DNA from: Bacillota bacterium
Lineage (GTDB): Bacteria > Bacillota > Clostridia > Lachnospirales > Lachnospiraceae
Assembly (NCBI GenBank): GCA_023414355.1
Contig: JAEZOB010000063.1
Location: 1-64,000 of the forward strand
Length of the DNA: 64,000 nt
Reading direction: 5' to 3'
In this document: positions 1 through 7,300 of the stretch, in pieces
Layout: each line of letters begins with the position of its first letter
Position numbering within the stretch: position 1 is the stretch's first letter
The notes under the pieces: generated by a model
Database searches by the model: none
The model's input: only the letters and a program-made list of their open reading frames with translations
What the model was told of the DNA's origin: nothing
Translations under genes and position numbers: made by a program

Positions 1-126
1 GATTTGCCATCCGACTTCCTTCAGATTCGCAGTCACCCACGACACCCTTGTCATTGGCTATGTCCTTCCCACTACCGGGCGGACTCGGGACTTACACCCG
101 TTGAAACGTGCGCCCGCCGGGCGCAC
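1..126 (-). mobile_element. Group II intron (class C type), 5' end only
   Basis: Read on the minus strand from 126 downward, the sequence begins GTGCGCCC, the GUGYG start of group II introns, and folds at once into an 8-bp hairpin (108-126). It continues with elements I recognise from domain I of class IIC introns such as the Oceanobacillus one: a GGGTG..AGTCCC block, an AAGGGTGTC block, then CTGAAGGAAGTCGGA and GGCAAA near position 1. The rest of the ribozyme and any reverse transcriptase lie left of the window. A strong terminator hairpin lies 11 bases before the intron start on the same strand, which fits the known habit of class IIC introns of inserting just behind terminators. The plus-strand reading frame here is not a gene. 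Recognition is from memory of the consensus, not from a covariance search. Confidence 0.8.
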
Positions 127-137
127 ATAGATAAAGG

Positions 138-167
138 AAAAGGAGGTGTTGTAAAACACCTCCTTTT
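138..167. terminator. Perfect bidirectional terminator hairpin
   Basis: Thirteen-base perfect arms (138-150 and 155-167) enclose a GTAA loop. The stem begins with AAAA and ends with TTTT, so it can terminate in both directions. On the minus strand it precedes the group II intron boundary at 126 and is probably the intron's target motif. Confidence 0.85.
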
Positions 168-233
168 CTTATGGTGTTAGTTCTAATTTCTACAAATTTT
201 CAATTTATTTTTATTTCTTTCTTCCTTTTCTTA

Positions 234-242
234 TGATATAAT
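234..242 (+). promoter_or_regulatory. Extended -10 promoter of rpoD
   Basis: TGATATAAT is a perfect extended -10 (TGn plus TATAAT). No good -35 is visible, which is tolerated with TGn. Transcription should start near 249. The ATG at 241 lies inside the -10, which excludes it as the rpoD start. Confidence 0.7.
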
Positions 243-282
243 GTTGGCTATGCAATTTTTTAAACCAGATGGAGGAACCATA

Positions 283-1407
283 ATGAATGATCAAATCGCA
301 CATGATGTGTTAGAAGACAAGTTCCGTGAGTTGATTGCTTTTGCCAACAGGCAGAAGGGTATCATAGAAGCGGAAAAGGTGAATACCCTGATTAGTGAAC
401 TTAATTTAGATAATAATCAGATAGATAAGATATATGAAAGGTTGGAGGCCTATAATGTCGTTGTATTAAGCAGCAGCGATGAAGAGGAGCCGACTGATGA
501 TATCCTGTTGGAGATGGATGATGACTCAGAAGATGTACAATCTGAAGTGGAAGCTTTAGCCAGTTCCTCCTATTCCATGTCAGATGACCCGGTTCATCTT
601 TATTTAAAGGAAATCGGTGGTTACCCATTGCTAACTCTTGCAGATGAAGTAGAGCTCGCCAAAAAAATCGCTGACGGGGATGAGAATTCCAAGAAGTTGC
701 TAGCTGAATCTAACCTAAGACTGGTTGTCAGCATAGCAAAACGTTATGTTGGAAGAGGACTTTCCTTTCTCGATTTAATACAGGAGGGGAACCTTGGTCT
801 GATTAAAGCCGTTGAGAAATTTGATTATACAAAGGGATATAAGTTCAGTACCTACGCAACCTGGTGGATTCGTCAGGCAATTACGAGATCTATCGCAGAC
901 CAGTCTCGTACGATAAGAATTCCTGTACATATGTCGGAGGTTATCAATAAAACTTACCGCGTATCCCGTAATCTTTTGCAGGAACTCGGAAGAGAACCTA
1001 CCGAGCAGGAATTGGCAGATGCCATGAGTCTTCCGATTGAGAAGGTAAGAGAAATCCTTAAGGTCTCTGCTGATCCAATCTCTTTAGATACACCAATCGG
1101 CGAAGAGGATGACAGTCATCTTGGCGATTTCATCAGTGACGAGTCTATGATGGGACCGGAGGAAGCTGCTTCCTATTCCATCTTAAGAGATCAGATCACA
1201 AAATTATTGGATACTTTGACGGACAGAGAACAGCGTGTGTTAATTCTTCGTTTCGGACTTAAGGATGGCAGAAGCCGTACTCTGGAAGAGGTCGGCAAGG
1301 AGTTTAATGTTACCCGTGAACGTATCCGTCAGATTGAGGCTAAGGCATTAAGGAAGCTCAGACATCCCAGCCGTGCCAAAATGCTGAAGGGTTATGATGT
1401 GATTTAG
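283..1407 (+). CDS. rpoD: Primary RNA polymerase sigma factor RpoD (sigma-70/SigA)
   Basis: A 374-residue housekeeping sigma factor that directs RNA polymerase to vegetative promoters. In order it shows a region 1.1-like acidic N-terminus, region 1.2 (DDPVHLYLKEIGG), the region 2 block with RYVGRGLSFLDLIQEGN and FSTYATWWIRQAITR, region 3, and region 4.2 with the HTH VTRERIRQIEAKALRKLR. The length matches compact Firmicute SigA. The start at 283 is chosen because GGAGG lies at 271-275, seven bases upstream; the in-frame ATG at 241 falls inside the promoter -10. In many Clostridia dnaG precedes rpoD. Here the upstream neighbour is a terminator and a group II intron, and rpoD has its own promoter. 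Confidence 0.97.
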   Translation: MNDQIAHDVLEDKFRELIAFANRQKGIIEAEKVNTLISELNLDNNQIDKIYERLEAYNVVVLSSSDEEEPTDDILLEMDDDSEDVQSEVEALASSSYSMSDDPVHLYLKEIGGYPLLTLADEVELAKKIADGDENSKKLLAESNLRLVVSIAKRYVGRGLSFLDLIQEGNLGLIKAVEKFDYTKGYKFSTYATWWIRQAITRSIADQSRTIRIPVHMSEVINKTYRVSRNLLQELGREPTEQELADAMSLPIEKVREILKVSADPISLDTPIGEEDDSHLGDFISDESMMGPEEAASYSILRDQITKLLDTLTDREQRVLILRFGLKDGRSRTLEEVGKEFNVTRERIRQIEAKALRKLRHPSRAKMLKGYDVI

Positions 1408-1463
1408 CATTCCGGATTGCTGTAAAACCGGTTATGTGTATGCGTACAACGAAGGGAGTGTAG

Positions 1464-2189
1464 ATGATGAGAATCGCATTGATGGTGCTTCGAAGCTTAC
1501 TTAATCTGCCCTACTGGCTATTTCATATCTCGCAGCTTTGCAATGCAGATAAATATGATGCTGCAACACGCTATGCCTACCTGCATAAACTGGTTCCAAT
1601 CGTAAATCGGCGCGGTCGTGTGAAGATCAAATGTCAGGGAATCGAAAACCTCCCTGAAGAGACAGGCTATATTATGTTTCCTAATCATCAGGGTTTATTC
1701 GATGCTCTTGCTTTTATCGAGACCCATGAACGTCCTCTGGTTACTGTCATGAAGAAGGAGGTAAAGGATACCATCCTTCTAAAACAGGTCATCCGGCTGC
1801 TCCAGGCCGAGATTATCGACCGGGAGGACATCAGGCAGTCCATGCAGGTGATTATGAACATGACAAGACGTGTGAAAAATGGTGAGAACTTCTTGATTTT
1901 TGCCGAAGGGACAAGGTCAAGAAACGGTAACCGCTTGCTGGAATTTAAAGGCGGCAGCTTCAAAAGTGCAATGAATGCTAAATGTCCGATCGTACCGGTC
2001 GCTTTGATTGATTCCTTTAAGCCCTTTGATATTAACAGCATAAGAAAAACTACTGTTCAGATTATCTATCTGAAGCCCCTTTATTATGAGGATTATAAGG
2101 ATATGAAATCTACCGAAATTGCAGAATTGGTTGCTGCACGAATTCAGCAGACGATTAATGATACCTTAGGGATTACTTCAGAACTTTAA
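1464..2189 (+). CDS. plsC: 1-acyl-sn-glycerol-3-phosphate acyltransferase (PlsC family)
   Basis: A 241-residue acyltransferase expected to acylate lysophosphatidic acid at sn-2 during membrane phospholipid synthesis. The family motifs are visible: NHQGLFD (the catalytic HX4D block, about residue 75) and FAEGTRSRNG (the EGTR substrate-binding block, about residue 148). The N-terminal stretch is hydrophobic and probably membrane-associated. A purine-rich GAAGGGAG precedes the ATG; ATG 1467 is an alternative start. It lies 56 bases after rpoD with no terminator between, so cotranscription is possible. A terminator follows at 2207-2253. The acyl donor cannot be read from sequence. Confidence 0.88.
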   Translation: MMRIALMVLRSLLNLPYWLFHISQLCNADKYDAATRYAYLHKLVPIVNRRGRVKIKCQGIENLPEETGYIMFPNHQGLFDALAFIETHERPLVTVMKKEVKDTILLKQVIRLLQAEIIDREDIRQSMQVIMNMTRRVKNGENFLIFAEGTRSRNGNRLLEFKGGSFKSAMNAKCPIVPVALIDSFKPFDINSIRKTTVQIIYLKPLYYEDYKDMKSTEIAELVAARIQQTINDTLGITSEL

Positions 2190-2206
2190 TATTTATAAAA
2201 GAATTT

Positions 2207-2253
2207 CCGCCCCTTTACCATAGTCTACGCTTAGGTAATACGGGCGGATTTTT
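2207..2253 (+). terminator. Terminator after plsC
   Basis: CCGCCC (2207-2212) pairs with GGGCGG (2242-2247). A second stem, TTACC/GGTAA (2215-2219 with 2234-2238), lies inside. A T-rich tract follows on the plus strand. Confidence 0.75.
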
Positions 2254-2303
2254 ACTTATCATGTCATTATATGTAACATATTTCCATTCTCCACTCAAAA
2301 GAG

Positions 2304-2332
2304 TTGATTTTCCTTGTTTTTTCCTGTATAAT
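2304..2332 (+). promoter_or_regulatory. Sigma-A promoter of the SH3/hydrolase gene
   Basis: TTGATT (2304-2309), a 17-base spacer and a perfect TATAAT (2327-2332). The start codon is 42 bases further on, at 2375. Confidence 0.75.
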
Positions 2333-2374
2333 AGCGATTGAAATGCAAATCAAACTATTCAGAGGGAAAAAGGA

Positions 2375-3670
2375 ATGAATAAAAAAAAGAGTGCCTTATT
2401 ATCCACAATAGTTTTTTTGTCTGTTTTTTGTCTGTCCGCAATTTTTAATATACCAACCTCCTGGATCTCTGAAGAGCTCTGGGAACCGAAGAAGAGCGAA
2501 GCGTCACCCGCGCTGGCAGACGCAGCAGCACCTGCAGATATCGGTGACATTAAAATTAATTCCTATAGTACTGACCTCCCCCCCGAGACTATACCAGAAA
2601 TGTTTTCTATAACCCCTGTTCCCACAGAGCCACCGGTCCCTACTAATGTACCGGTTTCCACTGAAGTACCGGGTATAGTGAACGGGCAGGAAACGGCAGA
2701 TGCCAAAGTTTCTGAAGAACTCCCGACGGATACAGTCAAGGAGAAGGAAAAATCACTCTATGCCAATATCGGAATCTCTATGGCCGGTGATTTCGTTAAT
2801 ATCAGAAAAGACGCTTCTACAGACAGCGAAATCCTTGGTAAACTTTATCAGGGTTCTGCCGCTGAGATTTTAAAAACCAAGGACGAATGGTATTATGTGG
2901 AATCCGGGAGTATAAAGGGCTATGTAAAGTCGGAATTTTTAAAGACTCATATCTCTGATGAAGAAATTACTGAGAAATATGGTGAAAGAAGTATTCAGGT
3001 TGATACAGATGGTCTGAATGTCCGGGAGTCAAAGGATAAAACCTCCGGTAAATTGGATGTTATCTATCGCGGAGAGGTATACCCGGTGCTTGAAGCAGAG
3101 GACGAATGGATAAAAATCAACATTCCCGATGATAAGATTACCGGTTATGTCCTGCGGGAATATGTAGAGATGACTGTAAAGTTCAAAAAAGCAGTCTCGA
3201 GAGAAGAAGAAGCAGAGCTGTTACAGCTTCAGGCTGAGGAAAAAGCGAAAGAAGAGACAGCGATTAAGCAGCAGGACGGTGTGGACTACACAGGCGATGA
3301 GCTTAAGCTTTTGGCCTGCCTGGTACATGCCGAAGCCGGAACCCAGACCTATGAAGGTAAACTGGCAGTTGCCAATATTGTTCTGAACCGTATGAAATCA
3401 TCAAAATACCCCGATAGTATGAAAGCAGTAATCTATCAGTCCGGCCAGTTCTCGGTAGCCCGAAGCGGTTCTCTTGAGAAACAGCTGAGTAACTACGAAA
3501 ACTATGGTTCTTGGTCTCAGAAGCTTTCTATTAAGGCTGCCAAGGCAGCTTTAGCGGGTTCCAACAATATCGGTTCCCGTCTATACTTCCACTCTTATAA
3601 AGCTGCGGTCCGAAAGGGCTATCACGAAAGAGATAACGCTGTAAAAATTGATGACCAGTTATTCTGGTAA
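2375..3670 (+). CDS. Exported cell-wall hydrolase with two SH3 domains (SleB/CwlJ type)
   Basis: A 431-residue protein likely acting in the cell wall. An N-terminal membrane segment (about 7-27) is followed by a Pro/Thr-rich linker (to about 125), two bacterial SH3 domains (about 130-192 and 204-266; note VNIRKDAS and LNVRESKD), a charged helical linker, and a C-terminal Hydrolase_2 domain (about 307-431). That last domain starts LLACLVHAEAG, with E320 the expected catalytic glutamate of SleB/CwlJ lytic transglycosylases. A purine-rich ribosome site and a near-consensus promoter precede it. A vegetative promoter and SH3 domains suggest general peptidoglycan remodelling rather than only spore-cortex lysis; that is inference. 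It converges on the phosphofructokinase gene across a shared hairpin. Confidence 0.85.
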   Translation: MNKKKSALLSTIVFLSVFCLSAIFNIPTSWISEELWEPKKSEASPALADAAAPADIGDIKINSYSTDLPPETIPEMFSITPVPTEPPVPTNVPVSTEVPGIVNGQETADAKVSEELPTDTVKEKEKSLYANIGISMAGDFVNIRKDASTDSEILGKLYQGSAAEILKTKDEWYYVESGSIKGYVKSEFLKTHISDEEITEKYGERSIQVDTDGLNVRESKDKTSGKLDVIYRGEVYPVLEAEDEWIKINIPDDKITGYVLREYVEMTVKFKKAVSREEEAELLQLQAEEKAKEETAIKQQDGVDYTGDELKLLACLVHAEAGTQTYEGKLAVANIVLNRMKSSKYPDSMKAVIYQSGQFSVARSGSLEKQLSNYENYGSWSQKLSIKAAKAALAGSNNIGSRLYFHSYKAAVRKGYHERDNAVKIDDQLFW

Positions 3671-3680
3671 GTATAAAGTC

Positions 3681-3710
3681 GAGGGCTACCGTAGTACTAC
3701 GGTAGCCCTC
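3681..3710. terminator. 14-bp perfect hairpin between convergent genes
   Basis: Arms 3681-3694 and 3697-3710 match perfectly with a TA loop. Neither strand has a clear T tract, so termination strength is uncertain, but the position between two convergent stop codons fits a shared terminator. Confidence 0.65.
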
Positions 3711-3750
3711 ATGTAATTCCCGGTCATCCATTCCGGAATATACAGCGTTA

Positions 3751-4971
3751 TTAATATAACTTGATCTGAATCGGAATACCATTCTGGTATTTCACATTTG
3801 TTTCTCCCTGAATCAGAGGCTTCATATATGCCATCAGCTCTTTCGTCACATCATGGCCATCCGGTGTAATCCATTCCATTGGAACTGTCTTTTCATGATT
3901 TGCTACTTCATTGACAGGGACAGAAACGAATTCTACGCGGTAAGGCTCATCGCTTAATCTCTTGATTGCAGCCATCCTGCCGGTCTCTCCGTCCAAAGCA
4001 CAGGTAAGGGCTTTCTGGCCCAACATTAGAGATTCCGTGATATCTGTCTCACTAGCAATATGAGCAGCAGCTCTTTGCATCAAGTTCAGTTCTATGGAAC
4101 GAACCTTACAACCAATCTCATTGCGGATCAGCTGCTCCAGTGCACGTGCAGCTCCTGCAATATACTTATGTCCGAAATTGTCAACTGCACCGCTGGAAAT
4201 CTGATCTGACACATAATTGCCTGCGCTGTCCTTAACACCTTCACTGACAGCTACCAGGATGCCCGGCTTCACCGCCAGCTTCTCTCTGACATCGCTGATA
4301 AATCTTGCATTATCAAAGTCCTTCTCGCAGAGATAAATCAAGTCCGCTCCTGAACCTCCGTTTACTCTGGAGAGTGCTGCTGAAGCGGTCAGCCATCCGG
4401 CATTTCTTCCCATGATCTCAACAATAGTAACAGCCGGGATATCATAGGCACCGATGTCACAAGCTAATTCAGAAATTGTAGTTGCGATATATTTTGCTGC
4501 CGATCCAAAACCGGGGCTATGATCGGTAAGATTCAAATCATTATCCACAGTCTTCGGAGCTCCCATGATGATGAAATCATGATTATTTAAGCTGCAATAT
4601 TCAGAAAGCTTATCCACGGTATCCATGGAATCATTACCGCCGATATATATAAAATATTTAATTTCATATTTATAGAAGGTCTCGATAATTTTCTTATAGG
4701 GCTCCTCGTCCTTACGCCAATCCTTCATCTTATAACGGCAGGTACCTAATGCTGAGGAAGGGGTATACATCAGTGTATCCATTGCCTTTGTATCTCTGAC
4801 CACTTCGTTTAGGTCAATCAACTGCTCCTTGATTGCCCCCTCAATACCATTCTTTGCCCCATATACCTTATCCACTTTTCCGCTTGCACGGACGCCCTGC
4901 AATACTCCGGCTAACGTTGCATTGATTGCAGCGGTAGGTCCTCCGGACTGTGCTACCAGCAAATTCTTCAT
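3751..4971 (-). CDS. 6-phosphofructokinase, pyrophosphate-dependent type
   Basis: A 406-residue enzyme phosphorylating fructose-6-phosphate in glycolysis. The family landmarks are the start LLVAQSGGPTAAIN, IYIGGNDS (about 109-115) and GAPKTVDND (about 138-145). In this family a Gly at the fourth position of GGDGS and a Gly in PGTIDND mark ATP use. Here they are Asp (D114) and Lys (K140), the established signature of PPi-dependent enzymes. The usual Asp before it is Asn (N113). A canonical AAGGAGG (4979-4985) precedes the ATG, and a promoter lies at 5021-5050. Monocistronic. PPi use is inferred from residues; some enzymes of this clade accept either donor. Confidence 0.88.
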   Translation of the reverse strand: MKNLLVAQSGGPTAAINATLAGVLQGVRASGKVDKVYGAKNGIEGAIKEQLIDLNEVVRDTKAMDTLMYTPSSALGTCRYKMKDWRKDEEPYKKIIETFYKYEIKYFIYIGGNDSMDTVDKLSEYCSLNNHDFIIMGAPKTVDNDLNLTDHSPGFGSAAKYIATTISELACDIGAYDIPAVTIVEIMGRNAGWLTASAALSRVNGGSGADLIYLCEKDFDNARFISDVREKLAVKPGILVAVSEGVKDSAGNYVSDQISSGAVDNFGHKYIAGAARALEQLIRNEIGCKVRSIELNLMQRAAAHIASETDITESLMLGQKALTCALDGETGRMAAIKRLSDEPYRVEFVSVPVNEVANHEKTVPMEWITPDGHDVTKELMAYMKPLIQGETNVKYQNGIPIQIKLY

Positions 4972-5020
4972 TTGATCTCCTCCTTAACAGGTTGTTTGAA
5001 AGCTAAAACATAATTATCTC

Positions 5021-5050
5021 ATTTTAGCACGGTTTCGGCTAATTAGTCAA
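5021..5050 (-). promoter_or_regulatory. Promoter of the phosphofructokinase gene
   Basis: On the minus strand TTGACT (5045-5050) and TAAAAT (5021-5026) are separated by 18 bases, about 50 bases before the start codon. Confidence 0.65.
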
Positions 5051-5079
5051 GTCACTGAACCAATTCTGATCACCTTATA

Positions 5080-5424
5080 TTAAAAGTTATTTCCATTCCA
5101 GCCCCAATGTTCAACCTCAGTGTAAGTAACATAAACACACTCGGCCGAAATATCCAATTCTTCCTGTAGAATAGCCGTGATTCTTGCAGTCACCTTCTGA
5201 TAAGCATCCTTTGTGGATTTGCCGAATAATTTTACTTCAACAAATGCCATTGGCTTCGCAGCCGACCCCTTAAAATAGAGGGAGCAGTTCTCTTCAAAAG
5301 AAACCATTAACCATTGCTCCGACTTACCAGGGATCAAAGCAATCGCCTCGCCTAATTTTTTCTTAATACTCTCTTCCTTCTCCTTTGATAAGGAAACAGA
5401 AACCTTCGTACTGATATATGGCAT
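5080..5424 (-). CDS. MIF/tautomerase superfamily protein
   Basis: A 114-residue homologue of macrophage migration inhibitory factor. The chain starts MPYIS, placing the catalytic N-terminal proline (Pro2) where the family needs it after Met removal. The C-terminal stretch YVTYTEVEHWGWNGNNF resembles the MIF end with its GWN motif. The length equals the usual 114-115 residues. MIF-fold enzymes are trimers that tautomerise phenylpyruvate or similar keto-enols. The bacterial substrate is unknown and I cannot assign one. It has its own promoter (5480-5508) and is not coupled to either neighbour. Confidence 0.85.
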   Translation of the reverse strand: MPYISTKVSVSLSKEKEESIKKKLGEAIALIPGKSEQWLMVSFEENCSLYFKGSAAKPMAFVEVKLFGKSTKDAYQKVTARITAILQEELDISAECVYVTYTEVEHWGWNGNNF

Positions 5425-5479
5425 ATGAATACTCCTTTCAAGCTTAAACTTTTCTTCTCCTGATTAATTTTACAAATAT

Positions 5480-5508
5480 ACTGTATGCATAATTCAGGGG
5501 TTTGTCAA
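5480..5508 (-). promoter_or_regulatory. Promoter of the MIF-family gene
   Basis: Minus strand TTGACA (5503-5508), a 17-base spacer and TACAGT (5480-5485), some 55 bases before the start codon. Confidence 0.7.
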
Positions 5509-5538
5509 GGTACAACCGTATGGTACAGAGCACGAAAC

Positions 5539-5587
5539 ACAAATGCCCCAGAAGTCTGGAACATTTCCGGACCTTTGGGGCATTTGT
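5539..5587 (-). terminator. Terminator after folT
   Basis: A long hairpin: the arms around AATGCCCC and GGGGCATT (5539-5550 with 5576-5587) pair over 12 bases, with a further inner GTCTGGA/TCCGGAC-type stem. It lies directly downstream of folT on the minus strand and is followed by a moderately T-rich run. Confidence 0.7.
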
Positions 5588-5596
5588 CAGTATTAT

Positions 5597-6157
5597 TTAT
5601 GCATTTTTACTACGGAACAGTCTCACTACTCCGCTGGCCTCCACACCCTTAATCAGCAGATATAAAAGGATTGTCTCTACAGGCAACAGTGCGATCTTAA
5701 TCACTCTTTCGGATAGAAAGATCAGGAATGCCTTACCATAAAGAATGGTCAACCAGTAGGTGTCCAGAAGCAAGGTAACGAATATCAGGCTGATGACATT
5801 TGCGATGAAGATTTTGAGCAGGCTCAGTGGCTTCTTATAGAGGATAAATCCATAAATTAAGCCCTTCAGGATGGCACTCAAAGTAAAGCCAAAAAAGAAG
5901 GGTCCTGTAGGCTTCAGGATATAGGTCAGTATATCCATTGCCGCTCCGAAGAACGCTCCCACAGCCGGCCCGAACATATAGAACAGGAATTCGTTCGGCA
6001 GATAGGTAAAACCGATCTTCAATGAATTTCCTATCATAAAGGTAAAATAAGTACCGATGATGATAGAGATGGCTCCCAGCATGGCGGTTAATGTAACACA
6101 CCTGATACTTCTTAGTTCATGCAGGGACGACTTGAATAAAGCTGTAAATTTGGTCAT
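5597..6157 (-). CDS. folT: Folate ECF transporter S component FolT
   Basis: A 186-residue integral membrane protein with about six hydrophobic segments. It carries features typical of FolT substrate-binding subunits: ITLTAML-like start (VTLTAMLGAISIIIG), LKIGFTYLPNEF, GAAMDILTYILKPTGPFFFGFTLS. It would bind folates outside the cell and hand them to a shared ECF energizing module (EcfA/A'/T), which is not in this window. A strong ribosome site (AAAGGAGGT, 6168-6176) precedes the ATG. The THF riboswitch upstream independently supports folate as the ligand. Confidence 0.92.
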   Translation of the reverse strand: MTKFTALFKSSLHELRSIRCVTLTAMLGAISIIIGTYFTFMIGNSLKIGFTYLPNEFLFYMFGPAVGAFFGAAMDILTYILKPTGPFFFGFTLSAILKGLIYGFILYKKPLSLLKIFIANVISLIFVTLLLDTYWLTILYGKAFLIFLSERVIKIALLPVETILLYLLIKGVEASGVVRLFRSKNA

Positions 6158-6276
6158 AAAAAAATTACCTCCTTTGCAGACCTTTTACTACAAAAAGAGA
6201 TAAAATCAAATCGGCACGGCAGCATCAGATGGTCCAATACTTGCCCTGCACTCACTTATTTGATTATCTAATTGTA

Positions 6277-6372
6277 GCAGCGGGATGCGGATCGTGTACC
6301 GCAAGTTAACCTTTTCGTCCGATTGACAACTCCCTGTTCAACCAGCACTTAACGCACATGATCCTACTCTGC
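6277..6372 (-). promoter_or_regulatory. THF (tetrahydrofolate) riboswitch
   Basis: The minus strand from 6372 to 6277 carries the conserved parts of the THF (folE-motif) aptamer: GCAG..GTAGGAT at the 5' side, GTGCGTTAAGTGC, a central hairpin arm, GGTTAACTTGCGGT, and GATCCGCATCCCGCTGC closing the basal stem. It sits between a promoter and folT, a known target of this class. The expression platform between 6276 and the ribosome site at about 6170 is not resolved; no clear intrinsic terminator is seen there, so translational control is the better guess. Confidence 0.9.
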
Positions 6373-6395
6373 TTCTATTTATTTTTTGTATCCTA

Positions 6396-6423
6396 AGTAT
6401 AACACAGGATTGTAATTTTACAA
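6396..6423 (-). promoter_or_regulatory. Promoter of the THF riboswitch-folT unit
   Basis: Minus strand TTGTAA (6418-6423), a 16-base spacer and TATACT (6396-6401) preceded by TGT (extended -10). The predicted start near 6389 is just ahead of the aptamer. Confidence 0.65.
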
Positions 6424-6526
6424 GTATTAAAATTAATAATTATTAAGTTTTCAAACACAATCTTTGCATAAAGTTACATATAACAGGAATACTTGTATAA
6501 AGTTTCATTCTATTGATTGCCGCCCC

Positions 6527-7300
6527 TTAATTACCACATTCGATGCTGATTTCATTGAATTTCTCAAGAATAGCATCGATCGCTATCGCCTTCTTCTCTT
6601 CACCGACTTTATCAATTATGACCTCTCCCTGATGCATCATAATTAATCTGGTGCCATATTCCACAGCATAACGAAGATTATGGGTGACCATTATTGTCGT
6701 CAGATGCTTCTCCTTAACCACCTGATCTGTCAGCTGCATAATCAGCTCCGCCGTCTTCGGATCCAGTGCAGCGGTATGCTCATCCAGAATCAGAAATTCA
6801 ATTGGAGTCATCGTTGCCATCAGCAGCGCCATGGCCTGTCTCTGCCCTCCCGAGAGGGATCCAACAGGGACATGAAGCTTATCCTCTAGTCCCAGATTGA
6901 GAGAACGCAGACTTTCCCGGTAGAAATCAATGCGTTTCTTATTTGTGCCTCTTGTCAGGTTGAAACTATTTCCTTTATTATCAGCCAGTGACATATTTTC
7001 CAGGATCGTCATTGATGGGCAGGTACCCATCGCAGGATTCTGATAGACTCGTCCGATTCGTCTCTGTCGCTGAAATTCAGGCATAGCCGTAATATCTTCC
7101 TGACCGATTCTGATCGCCCCCTGATCGATCGGGATACTGCCGCAGATGATGTTCAACATGGAAGTTTTTCCGGAACCGTTGCTTCCGACTACAGAGACAA
7201 ACTCACCGTCATTTACAGCCAGACAGAAATTGTTGAACAGACACATTTCGTTTACCGTGCCGGGGTTATAGTATTTATTGATGCTCCTCAGTTCAATCAT
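6527..7300 (-). CDS. trpZ: Tryptophan ABC transporter, ATP-binding protein TrpZ
   Basis: A 257-residue cytoplasmic ABC ATPase that powers uptake with TrpY. Visible motifs are Walker A GSNGSGKTS (about residue 39), Q-loop region, ABC signature LSGGQRQAMALL, Walker B FLILDEHTAALDP and the switch histidine in MVTHN. It overlaps the permease gene by 8 bases, so the two are translationally coupled, and is the last gene of the operon. The Trp assignment comes from the T-box with a TGG specifier that leads the operon and from the characteristic three-gene order. Confidence 0.88.
   Translation of the reverse strand: MIELRSINKYYNPGTVNEMCLFNNFCLAVNDGEFVSVVGSNGSGKTSMLNIICGSIPIDQGAIRIGQEDITAMPEFQRQRRIGRVYQNPAMGTCPSMTILENMSLADNKGNSFNLTRGTNKKRIDFYRESLRSLNLGLEDKLHVPVGSLSGGQRQAMALLMATMTPIEFLILDEHTAALDPKTAELIMQLTDQVVKEKHLTTIMVTHNLRYAVEYGTRLIMMHQGEVIIDKVGEEKKAIAIDAILEKFNEISIECGN

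Noticed and set aside
1..180. Open plus-strand frame at the left edge
   Set aside because: The sequence fits a group II intron domain I on the other strand; the frame has no start and ends past a terminator.
241..282. ATG at 241 as the rpoD start
   Set aside because: It lies within the -10 element; the ATG at 283 has a proper ribosome site.
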